From Egbenema bharatensis (lineage in GTDB: Bacteria; Cyanobacteriota; Cyanobacteriia; Elainellales; Elainellaceae), in assembly GCF_048077055.1 (NCBI RefSeq), contig NZ_CP182236.1:2356001-2420000 (forward strand): a stretch of DNA of 64,000 bases, given 5' to 3'. Made by a program: the position numbers and the translations under genes. The notes beneath the pieces are model-generated. The model did no database searches. It worked only from the letters and a program-made list of their open reading frames with translations, and was not told the origin of the DNA. This document shows, piece by piece, positions 16,440 to 24,306 of the stretch (its first letter is position 1; each line of letters opens with the position of its first letter).

Positions 16440-17471
16440 ATGATGAGATTGAACAATAACGGTGTTTTTTCTGGGTTCAAACTGCGGCAAATACAACGGA
16501 TTCTGCTGTGGATTTTGCTGATCGTTGTTTCGGCTGCTTTCGCTTCCGCTTGCAATGGCATTTCCAGTCGTAATTCTGCTTCGAGTAGGAATGAAACTGC
16601 ATCTCAAACCGAGGTTCGAGTCATTTCCCATGCAGTAGGAACTACTGAAATACCTGCCAACCCTCAGCGCATTGTCACCCTCGATAGCACATCTTTAGAG
16701 TCTGCGCTGGCGATCGGAGTGACCCCCATTGGAACAATCAACACCGATTGGACGCACTTACAATCCGACTTAACAGGAGTTGAGAATATCGGCATTACGG
16801 GTGAACCGAACTTAGAAAAAACCCTGTCCTTGCGCCCAGATTTAATTCTAGGAAACACCTATCACCAGGCGATTTATCCTCAAGCCTCTCAAATTGCACC
16901 AACCGTCCTGGCTCCCTTTGAAAGCAGTGCCGACTGGAAAACCGTCTTTGCGCTGGTGAGTGAAGCCCTCGGTCAATCCGATGCCCATGATCAATTCATG
17001 GCGGACTACGAAGCACGTTTAGCAGAATTTAAAGCGAAGATGGGCAATCGCCTGCAAACCCTTGAAGTGTCAGTAATTACAGTTCCAGCCGATGGCCGTA
17101 TTACGGTTTATCTCGATCAGACCTTTGCCGGAACGATCGTCCGTGATGCCGGATTACAGCGTCCCCCCAGCCAACGCCACTCTGGCTTTTCAGAACGGCT
17201 ATCGCGGGAACGGATGCAGGACATTGATGCGGATGTGATCTTTCTGTGGAATTCTGCTTTGCCTGGAGAAGATGATCAGGAAATCAACGCGGCAGTGACG
17301 CAACTGAAGCAAGATCCGCTCTGGCAACAGCTAAATGCCGTCCAAACCAATCGCGTGTACGAGGTGCCCTACTACTGGATTGGGCCTGGACCGATCGCTG
17401 CTAACTTAGTCATCGATGATTTGTTTCAATCCTTGCTGAAAGAGGAAGTAATAGATGAGCAAGAACCGTAG
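16440..17471 (+). CDS. FecB-like ferric siderophore ABC transporter substrate-binding lipoprotein (module B)
   Basis: A 343-residue periplasmic-binding lipoprotein. It starts at the tandem ATGs at 16440/16443, just after receptor B stops; a TTG at 16410 would overlap the receptor and is less likely. The N-terminal membrane segment ends in AAFASAC, a lipobox-like site. Then come NPQRIVTLDSTSLESALAIG, LEKTLSLRPDLILGN, a linker helix and VYEVPYYWIGPGPIAANLVI, the FecB/FhuD fold. It is the intact counterpart of the frameshifted gene at 4081. No FecCD permease or ATPase gene is in the window, so it must share a transporter encoded elsewhere. Confidence 0.92.
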   Translation: MMRLNNNGVFSGFKLRQIQRILLWILLIVVSAAFASACNGISSRNSASSRNETASQTEVRVISHAVGTTEIPANPQRIVTLDSTSLESALAIGVTPIGTINTDWTHLQSDLTGVENIGITGEPNLEKTLSLRPDLILGNTYHQAIYPQASQIAPTVLAPFESSADWKTVFALVSEALGQSDAHDQFMADYEARLAEFKAKMGNRLQTLEVSVITVPADGRITVYLDQTFAGTIVRDAGLQRPPSQRHSGFSERLSRERMQDIDADVIFLWNSALPGEDDQEINAAVTQLKQDPLWQQLNAVQTNRVYEVPYYWIGPGPIAANLVIDDLFQSLLKEEVIDEQEP

Positions 17472-17540
17472 TCAGGAGCGATCATCTTCTCTGGCATAGT
17501 TTCACACTCAGCGTTGATTTTTCAGGCTTAAGAGGCAACC

Positions 17541-18539
17541 ATGTCAACGATTACAGCTAGCAATTGTCGTTTTTGTTCCGTCGTGTCGAAAACCAACGGG
17601 GAAGATCCGATCGGCACAGCGGATACCTACGATCAATGGCTGATTCTAGAAATGCCCTTACCCTGGGACAAGACGATTTGGATGGAACCGAATCCAGTCC
17701 CACCGGATGTTCACGCTGCACTTGCACCCGTATGGGAGCTTAATTTTCGGTTTAGACCCCTGGCAATCGCCCCTGATCGAGACTATTCCCAACCGGGACG
17801 TACCCGCGTCTTACATTTCCGTCGTCCTCCTACCCCCTTTGCCCAATTAGAGAAACGGGAATACCTCGTGCCCACTGATGCCGTTGCATCCCTGGTGACG
17901 GCTCTGTTCCTCCAGCCGCAGCTCCTTCCCACCTTTGCACCCTATCGTCAGGATACCGATCACGTCCGCGATTTACTGATCTGTACCCACGGGAATGTGG
18001 ATGTTGCCTGTGCTCGCTTTGGTTATCCCATTTATCGGCAACTTCGCCAACATTATGCGTGCAATCGTCTGCGCGTTTGGCGGGTAAGCCACTTTGGGCA
18101 GCATCAGTTTGCCCCTACACTGCTAGATATGCCAGAAGGACGCTGTTGGGGTCATTTAGAATCAAACCAACTGGATTTACTGGTACACCGTAAGGGAGAA
18201 ATTGATCGGATGCGTTCGTTTTATCAAGGCTGGTGTGTGCTGAATCAATTTGAGCAAATTGCGGAACGGGAAATTTGGCTGCAAGAAGGTTGGGACTGGT
18301 TGAGTGATTTGAAATGGGGAGAAACATTAGCGATCGATCCATCCAATGCAGATGCACCAAACTGGGCAGACGTTGAGATTCACTTTACCTCGCCCGATGG
18401 TGAGCGATCGGGGGTCTACGAAGCCAGAATTGAAGCTTGTGGTCAGGTCACAACCATGTGGAGTTCAGGAGATGAAACCTCACTAGAAGCCGTGAAGCAG
18501 TATCAGGTCAGTCACCTGCATAAAGTTCAAATCCTGTAG
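17541..18539 (+). CDS. Sucrase/ferredoxin-like (Suc_Fer) thioredoxin-fold Fe-S protein
   Basis: A 332-residue protein of the Suc_Fer-like family, related to thioredoxin-like [2Fe-2S] ferredoxins. An N-terminal cysteine pair occurs as NCRFCSVVSKTNGEDPIGTA, and a second cysteine region as LLICTHGNVDVACARFGYPI, followed by LRVWRVSHFGQHQFAPTLLD. It lies 69 bp after the FecB-like gene on the same strand. The matching slot in module A holds DUF1636, another predicted thioredoxin-like Fe-S protein, which suggests a cytoplasmic redox function linked to siderophore iron. No enzymatic activity is established. Confidence 0.85.
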   Translation: MSTITASNCRFCSVVSKTNGEDPIGTADTYDQWLILEMPLPWDKTIWMEPNPVPPDVHAALAPVWELNFRFRPLAIAPDRDYSQPGRTRVLHFRRPPTPFAQLEKREYLVPTDAVASLVTALFLQPQLLPTFAPYRQDTDHVRDLLICTHGNVDVACARFGYPIYRQLRQHYACNRLRVWRVSHFGQHQFAPTLLDMPEGRCWGHLESNQLDLLVHRKGEIDRMRSFYQGWCVLNQFEQIAEREIWLQEGWDWLSDLKWGETLAIDPSNADAPNWADVEIHFTSPDGERSGVYEARIEACGQVTTMWSSGDETSLEAVKQYQVSHLHKVQIL

Positions 18540-18592
18540 TAGTAGGGCATTGCCCACCACTCATAGCTTAACAACCTTCGCGCCTAGCCTTG

Positions 18593-19027
18593 CTAACCCA
18601 ATTTCGTGAGAAACGCTGCATGATCCGGAGAATTTATTCCTTCCTGTAATCCAGACAATACCCGCGTCATCTGATTACTTAACAGTGCCTCCACCGCTAA
18701 CCATAGCCCCGGAAACCTCTGACTGCGAATCATCCCATCAGCATCAGGATATAGCGATCGATACTCCCCCTCCACCAACTGAAACCAGTCCAGCCGATTC
18801 TCAAACGCCTGCCAGACAATATATAAGCGGCTGTGGGGTTCGGCATGGGGAGTAAAACGCAGAGGAGATGCCACGTAAACGATTCCTTCGATCAGTTCCG
18901 CTTTTTTGATACGAAGGGCTGCTGCATAGCGTCGCTCAAACTCAGGGCGAGTGAGGCGATCGCCACTTTCAAGGGGAGGCAGAGGACTCGCAGGACTGGA
19001 TCGGGAATGGGGGAGTTGTCTGACCAT
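18593..19027 (-). pseudogene. Uma2-family relic with in-frame internal deletion of the nuclease core
   Basis: The frame is open for 144 residues, but it joins only the two ends of a long Uma2 protein. Residues 18-64 (PLESGDRLTRPEFERRYAAA to FTPHAEPHS) are the usual N-terminus and residues 67-144 (RLYIVWQAFENRLDWF to SSPDHAAFLTKL-like end) the usual C-terminus. The roughly 110 residues between AEPH and YIVWQ, which carry the PDAVL aspartate and PELIAEIA glutamate in relatives, are missing. It cannot be an active nuclease. It may still be translated, because the deletion preserved the frame. Confidence 0.75.
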
Positions 19028-19146
19028 TGTTCTATCTTCAAAGCTGCCAGATATCGTTCACTGTAGCAAATCTCTAACAGGAGCCATCCCATCGCTACTG
19101 TCTTGGCTCAACATTGAATGATGATTGGTTCACCGATCTCCCGGCA

Positions 19147-20499
19147 TCACCCATTTCCATTCGGCATCCCGCGCTTCTCAAACCGAACCCGTAACTCATC
19201 TTTGGGATGCGGTGTCGGAATCGTCACCATCTCCAGGCTTTGATCCGGTAATAGTTGCCAATCCGCATAACGAACCAGTTGGGCTGCGAAAATCTTCATT
19301 TCCAGGCGAGCAAACTCCTTACCTAAACATTCCCGAATGCCACCCCCAAATGGTAGATACCCATACTTTTGTTGATCCACCGTCTGTGATTGAATCCGAT
19401 CGGGACTGAATCGATCAGGATCAAAGCGATCGGGATCAGGATAGAGCAAGTCATCTTTATGGGTCGTACCAATCTGATACAGCACACTCCATCCCCTGGG
19501 AATTTGATAGCCCTGATACTCGCAATCCTGAACGACCGTACGAAATCCACCTCCCACAGGAGGAACCAGCCGCAACACTTCCTTGAGAACCTGATCCAGG
19601 TAAGTCATTTCCCGCAAACTTTCCAACGACAGGGGGCGATCGGCAGGAAACTGCTGCTGTTCCTGACGGATTTTGTCCAGAACTTCTGGATATTGGGCGG
19701 TCAACAGGCAAAAGGAAGCCACCGCAGAGGTCAGGGTTTCATGTCCCGCAAACAGAAGCAGCAATACCTGATCCTTCAGTTCCTCTGCACTGAAATGATT
19801 GCCCGCCTCATCGGTCGCCTGCACCAGTAATCCCAATGTGTCCGTCCCCGGATCCGATCGTTGCTGCCTTTCTCGAATGATTTGCTCAATCGTTTGTAAG
19901 AGTCGATCGCGGCACTGTTTTGCCTGCCCAAACCGAGTCCAGGGCAGCGGCAAGGGAATTGAAAATAACCCTTTACACCAAACCTCAAACTGCTGTCCGA
20001 GCGGCGTTTGGGAACCGTGATCCAGTCCCACCAACAGCTTACAAGCCACATCCAGCGTATAGTTTCGCAGTTCTGGATACCAGGTGAGCTGCCCCTGAGT
20101 TTCCCACCGTTGCAAATAGCGGTGCGTAATCTCCTCCATCGTGGCAATGTAGCCCGCCAAGGCTCTTGGCATGAACGCCTGGGCTAAGAGTTTCCGCCGA
20201 TTTTGATGAATGTCTCCCACCTGCAATGCCAGCGATCGTTTGCCCAGCAATGCCCGTGTACTGGGTGGCCAACTGACCACAAAGGTTTGATTTTCACCGG
20301 TCAAAATAAACCGATTGGCATCCGCACCCTGAATAAAAATGGTTGGCTTCCCCAGCAGGCGCGTCTTGAAAATTGAGCCATGCTTCTGAAACCGCTTAGT
20401 GGCAAAGTTGGCATCACCAAAGAAATCTAGCGTTTCACCGATCAACGGCAAGCCAAAATCACCGGGGGGTAAAGGTAAGGTTGAGGGCGTAGAGGTCAT
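19147..20499 (-). CDS. Cytochrome P450 (CYP120-like)
   Basis: A 450-residue soluble P450 with the main signatures: I-helix LLLFAGHETLTSAV (oxygen-activation threonine), K-helix EVLRLVPP (ExxR), and heme loop LPFGGGIRECLGKEFAR with the axial cysteine. The N-terminal LPLPPGDFGLPLIGETLDFF is the proline-rich hinge of the CYP120/CYP26-like group, where the Synechocystis member hydroxylates retinoids. Substrate is therefore possibly a retinoid or apocarotenoid; this is inference. Its start overlaps the stop of the HAD-hydrolase gene by 4 bp (ATGA), so the two are coupled. Confidence 0.93.
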   Translation of the reverse strand: MTSTPSTLPLPPGDFGLPLIGETLDFFGDANFATKRFQKHGSIFKTRLLGKPTIFIQGADANRFILTGENQTFVVSWPPSTRALLGKRSLALQVGDIHQNRRKLLAQAFMPRALAGYIATMEEITHRYLQRWETQGQLTWYPELRNYTLDVACKLLVGLDHGSQTPLGQQFEVWCKGLFSIPLPLPWTRFGQAKQCRDRLLQTIEQIIRERQQRSDPGTDTLGLLVQATDEAGNHFSAEELKDQVLLLLFAGHETLTSAVASFCLLTAQYPEVLDKIRQEQQQFPADRPLSLESLREMTYLDQVLKEVLRLVPPVGGGFRTVVQDCEYQGYQIPRGWSVLYQIGTTHKDDLLYPDPDRFDPDRFSPDRIQSQTVDQQKYGYLPFGGGIRECLGKEFARLEMKIFAAQLVRYADWQLLPDQSLEMVTIPTPHPKDELRVRFEKRGMPNGNG

Positions 20500-21197
20500 G
20501 AAGTTTTGACAAGAGCAAACTGTTCCATCACAATTTCTACCGCTTCACTGAGGTTTGCCACAACCCAATCAGGTTGATGCCGCTGAAGTCGATCGCGGTT
20601 CCGAATTCCCGACAGCACTGAAATCATGGGAATGTTGTGAGCCTTAGCGGCCAGAATATCCGCCTCAGTATCCCCAATCATGAACGTCTTGGCGGCAGGG
20701 GGGAGTTCTGCCATCGCTTGACCCATTAACCAGGTTTTGTCATCCACATCATTGGTTTTGGGGTAATCATTGCTGAGGCAGTAGCGGCGATCGGCTTGAA
20801 AAAATCGTCCCAGGCTGTACTGATTAAGGGCCGCATTAAGTTCCCGAGTGCGGCGCATGGTCATCGTGACCAACTCAACCCTCAACTCGGTCAAGCGTTC
20901 CAGCGCATCAATTGCCCCTGGCAAAGGGGTATCGTAAGCCAGATAGGGCAAAGTGTGGACGGTGCGTCGGCGCAATCGAGCAAAGTCCAGGGACTGTTCA
21001 TCGTTTAGACCAGACCGTCTGCCGATCTCCTGTTCCGGAACCTGTGCCCGCTTCATCTGCCAAAATTCTGCCTTCGTCAAACGGTGAATGGCTTGCCCTG
21101 GCTCCTGTACTTGATCCAGGCAAAAGTGGTAAACCCGATAGTATCGTTCAGACACATCCATGATCGGGCCATCGAAGTCAGTGATAATTCTCAGCAT
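20496..21197 (-). CDS. HAD-superfamily phosphatase-like hydrolase
   Basis: A 233-residue HAD protein. Motif I is ITDFDGPIMDVSERYY (D8 nucleophile, D10 acid/base), motif II the threonine in ELVTMTMRR, and motif IV FMIGDTEADILAAKAHNIPM. A helical cap lies between motifs I and II, as in phosphoglycolate-phosphatase-like HADs. It is the first gene of a two-gene unit with the P450 downstream (4-bp overlap). The substrate is unknown; the pairing hints that it acts in the same pathway, but this is weak. Confidence 0.9.
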   Translation of the reverse strand: MLRIITDFDGPIMDVSERYYRVYHFCLDQVQEPGQAIHRLTKAEFWQMKRAQVPEQEIGRRSGLNDEQSLDFARLRRRTVHTLPYLAYDTPLPGAIDALERLTELRVELVTMTMRRTRELNAALNQYSLGRFFQADRRYCLSNDYPKTNDVDDKTWLMGQAMAELPPAAKTFMIGDTEADILAAKAHNIPMISVLSGIRNRDRLQRHQPDWVVANLSEAVEIVMEQFALVKTS

Positions 21198-21459
21198 TGC
21201 TATATCAGGAATTATTGAGGATTGTAACGTGAAATCTCAGAGCTTAAACAAAAATTAAGTTCTACCGAGTCGATAATAGCTTGCGATCGGGCTTTGTTGG
21301 AGAATCACTGTGCACAGAAATCCAATCTGCCCAACTGGAACAACCCTAAAATCATGAGTCTGCGCGATTGCTGGACAAAATTTAGTGATTGCCAACATTA
21401 CGACCAAAGTAATAATCTGATCCCATCTCAGGTGTTCAAACTCCCCACTCCCGACTCCC

Positions 21460-22104
21460 ATGCCCCTCGTACCCCTGACCCAACTCCTCCACGCTGCCCG
21501 ATCGGGAACTCACCTGATCAGCTTTCCAACTGACACGGTCCCAGCCCTTGCCGTGCGCCCCGATCGCGCTGCCCTGATTTTTGCGGCCAAACAACGCAGT
21601 CAAACCAAACCGCTAATTTTAATGGGGGGAGATAGCACCGATTTATGGCCCTATGTCAAAGGCAGTGAAGCGGAACTTGCCCTGTGGCAGCAAGTCGCCG
21701 AGCAATACTGGCCCGGAGCCTTAACCCTGGTATTACCCGCCAGCGATCGCCTTCCGCCCGCCATGAATCCGACTGATCCCACAACCATTGGAATTCGCGT
21801 TCCCAATCATCCGATCGCCCGCCATCTCCTTTCCCTCACCCAACCCCTTGCCACTACTAGCGTGAATCGATCGGGGGAACCGCCCCTGGAAACCCTCTCG
21901 GAAATTAACCAGCACTTCCCAGAGGTATTGACCCTGCACCCTCAGGAACTAGAGAGATTAGAAGAGGAATTAGAACCAGAATCATCCTTACAACCCAACA
22001 ATAAAACCCCCAAAACAAGTTCGGGGGTTCCCTCAACGGTGGTTAAATGGACTGGACAAGGATGGGAAGTGCTCCGTCAAGGCGGTATAGCGTGGCAAGG
22101 ATAG
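21460..22104 (+). CDS. Sua5/YciO/YrdC-family protein (threonylcarbamoyl-AMP synthase-like)
   Basis: A 214-residue YrdC-domain protein. Family marks are LISFPTDTVPALAVRP, IFAAKQRSQTKPLILM (KxR nucleotide/bicarbonate site), YWPGALTLVLP, TTIGIRVPNHPIARHLL, LATTSVNRSGEPP and GVPSTVVKWTGQGWEVLRQG. TsaC/Sua5 enzymes make threonylcarbamoyl-AMP from threonine, bicarbonate and ATP for the t6A modification of tRNAs reading ANN codons. The protein ends shortly after the YrdC domain and lacks the Sua5 C-terminal domain, so it is TsaC-like in length, with an acidic insertion near residues 165-190. YciO paralogues are similar, so the exact role is likely but not certain. Confidence 0.88.
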   Translation: MPLVPLTQLLHAARSGTHLISFPTDTVPALAVRPDRAALIFAAKQRSQTKPLILMGGDSTDLWPYVKGSEAELALWQQVAEQYWPGALTLVLPASDRLPPAMNPTDPTTIGIRVPNHPIARHLLSLTQPLATTSVNRSGEPPLETLSEINQHFPEVLTLHPQELERLEEELEPESSLQPNNKTPKTSSGVPSTVVKWTGQGWEVLRQGGIAWQG

Positions 22105-22148
22105 TCCCGTCCAAAAGCGCGATCGTCTGGTGATAGATTGCCGATAGA

Positions 22149-23393
22149 TTACCGAACGACATACGGTTCTTCTAGCGTCAGATCCAGATCCACTGCTGGG
22201 TCGATCGCAATCAACGTCACCCGGCTGCGTCCCAGGAACAATCCAGCTAAGGCTCCTAAGCCAGCCCCACCCAGAACTTCCTCCGTGGCAATGGCGCGAT
22301 CGCCGGTCACTGCGGCTACTCCGGCGGCGGCCCCTGCCCCTAAAGCCGCTCCCGCCAAAATCACACCCACATTGGTTCTGCGGTTGATTTCCTGGGTCGT
22401 GCGGACAATTCTGGAGGTTGCGTTAATGGGACGACGAGTGTTATCCGGCAAAATTACCTCACGGGCATAGAAGCGAGCACCCCCAGACACGATCCGAATT
22501 TCACCCTCAATCCGGCTATTTTCTGGAATCAAAACCTGGTTTGTTTGGGAGACGATATTGCGGGCAACCGTCAGCGTTACCGGAACGGGTTCTGGCTCTT
22601 CCGCCGAAACATAGATCCGCTCTGCCTGGGTATACTGCACCGGAATCGTCACTCCGGCTGGAATCTGCACCGCCTGGGGAGGCACCGAAACCTGGCTACC
22701 AACAATGTAGGGAGACTGGATTGCAGCAACCTGCCCCGCACTGACGAGCGCCTGATAGATAAAGGCCGCCACTTCAGCCCGTGTCGCAGGACGATTGGGA
22801 TTCAGGGTACTGACATCGGGATAGTTCACCACGATCTGCCGTTCCGTCGCAGCAGCAATACTGCTTCTGGCCCAATCAGGAATACCATTGGCATCCCGGT
22901 AAACCTGTAGCGTAGTGCCCGGTGCGCCAGCAGTGCCATATCCTAAGCCATTTGCTAAGGAAACCAGTACCTGCGCACGAGGAATATTTTGATCTGGACG
23001 GAAGAAATTATCGGGATATCCTGACAAGAAACCTGTCGTATAAGCTGCTTGAATGGCTTCAGCCGCCCAGTAGTTAGCAGGTACATCATTAAATCTTGCT
23101 GGCCCACGGGTTGCCGATCGGGGGAATGCCTGACGCACCATCGCTGCAAACTGGGCCCGCGTTACGGGATCATTGGGGCGAAATGTCCCATCGGGGAAAC
23201 CACTGATTACACCCCGATTAGCGAGTTCTTGAATGAAACCTCTTGCCCAATAATCGGAAGAGAGATCTGAGAAAGTAACTTGTGCATAGGCAGGAGCTTG
23301 TTGAAAAACAACGATCGGTGTGGCTGCACCCGCTAACATTGTCAAGGCACTAAATACCGCAGTCCCAGACCGCAGGGGACGAAAACTAGACAT
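22149..23393 (-). CDS. S-layer homology (SLH) domain envelope protein
   Basis: A 414-residue secreted protein. After a signal peptide ending near PAYAQ come three SLH repeats (about residues 36-90, 97-150 and 162-215): FSDLSSDYWARGFIQELANR, FNDVPANYWAAEAIQAAYTT and YRDANGIPDWARSSIAAATE. The C-terminal half is a beta-rich region followed by a glycine-zipper stretch (GAALGAGAAAGVAAVTGDRA; GAGLGALAGLFLG) that may insert in or line a membrane. SLH domains anchor envelope proteins to peptidoglycan-linked polymers in cyanobacteria. The start at 23393 has AGAGGA upstream. Confidence 0.92.
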   Translation of the reverse strand: MSSFRPLRSGTAVFSALTMLAGAATPIVVFQQAPAYAQVTFSDLSSDYWARGFIQELANRGVISGFPDGTFRPNDPVTRAQFAAMVRQAFPRSATRGPARFNDVPANYWAAEAIQAAYTTGFLSGYPDNFFRPDQNIPRAQVLVSLANGLGYGTAGAPGTTLQVYRDANGIPDWARSSIAAATERQIVVNYPDVSTLNPNRPATRAEVAAFIYQALVSAGQVAAIQSPYIVGSQVSVPPQAVQIPAGVTIPVQYTQAERIYVSAEEPEPVPVTLTVARNIVSQTNQVLIPENSRIEGEIRIVSGGARFYAREVILPDNTRRPINATSRIVRTTQEINRRTNVGVILAGAALGAGAAAGVAAVTGDRAIATEEVLGGAGLGALAGLFLGRSRVTLIAIDPAVDLDLTLEEPYVVR

Positions 23394-23582
23394 AGTATCC
23401 TCTCTAGACGCAGTAAAAGGTAAGGTTCAAGGCGATGCTGTCTCAGTAATGACACTGGGGGGCGATGGACGATTTAACGCCCAAATTCATGAAAATCGCT
23501 CAATTAGACTCCGCATCATTCCGTAAGCTACCTTTTTTGACTTGGGAAAGGACGATCGAGTTCCCAGGGAATTAGCCTAATT

Positions 23583-24233
23583 TTATACTTCTGAATCTGA
23601 TGTTTTCTCCAGATGACCTTCCCAGCGTTTGAGGGGAATACAGTCAATGTCAAACTGATCTAAAACCCGCGCAACCACAAAATCCACCAGATCTTCGATC
23701 GTCTGGGGATGGTGATACCAGGCGGGAATGGCAGGAACAATTCGGGCTCCAGCTTCCGCCAGGGCAGTTAGATTACGCAGATGAATCAAGCTGAAAGGCG
23801 TTTCGCGGGGAACCAGTACGAGTTTGCGTCCTTCCTTAAGTTGCACATCCGCTGCTCGCTCCAGCAGGTCAGAACTCAGCCCAGCCGCCAGTTTCGCCAC
23901 CGTACTCATACTGCATGGAATCACGACCATACCCAGCGTCCGAAATGATCCACTGGCAACCGTTGCCCCCACATCGCCCCAGGGATGACAGCGGAGTTTC
24001 CCGCCCGTTTCCACCCCCGCCTGCTGTCGCCAAAACTGTTCCTGCTGTTCTCCTTCCACGGGCATTCGGATGTTTTGCTCTGCCTGCCACACCATATAGG
24101 TGGATTTGGAGGCAACCAGATCGATCGCATAATCCGCTTCTAGCAAAAATTTGAGCATCCGCACGGCGTAAATCAGTCCAGATGCGCCAGAAACGCCAAG
24201 GATCAGGGGACGGGGGGAAGAGGGAGAAGTCAC
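23583..24233 (-). CDS. ubiX: Flavin prenyltransferase UbiX
   Basis: A 216-residue UbiX/Pad1-family enzyme. The N-terminal ILGVSGASGLIYAVRMLKFL is the flavin phosphate loop, GSFRTLGMVVIPCSMSTVAK and GLSSDLLERAADVQLKEGRK are the FMN and dimer segments, and LVLVPRETPFSLIHLRNL carries the prenyl-phosphate-binding arginine. It attaches a dimethylallyl group to FMN to make the prenylated flavin cofactor used by UbiD-type decarboxylases in quinone synthesis. Downstream (74 bp) lies the rnr gene on the same strand, with heptamer repeats between, so the two may not be co-transcribed. Confidence 0.93.
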   Translation of the reverse strand: MTSPSSPRPLILGVSGASGLIYAVRMLKFLLEADYAIDLVASKSTYMVWQAEQNIRMPVEGEQQEQFWRQQAGVETGGKLRCHPWGDVGATVASGSFRTLGMVVIPCSMSTVAKLAAGLSSDLLERAADVQLKEGRKLVLVPRETPFSLIHLRNLTALAEAGARIVPAIPAWYHHPQTIEDLVDFVVARVLDQFDIDCIPLKRWEGHLEKTSDSEV

Positions 24234-24240
24234 GTTTTTT

Positions 24241-24274
24241 GGAGTGAGGAGTGAGGAGTGAGGAGTGAGGAGTG
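24241..24274. repeat. Heptameric short tandem repeat (STRR-like, GTGAGGA)
   Basis: Four to five head-to-tail copies of the heptamer GGAGTGA lie between ubiX and rnr. The same repeat type recurs at 30331-30384 and 42511-42585. Such short tandemly repeated repetitive sequences are a known feature of filamentous cyanobacterial genomes. Confidence 0.85.
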
Positions 24275-24306
24275 GATCGATCGATCCATAAAGATGGACT
24301 TAAATC

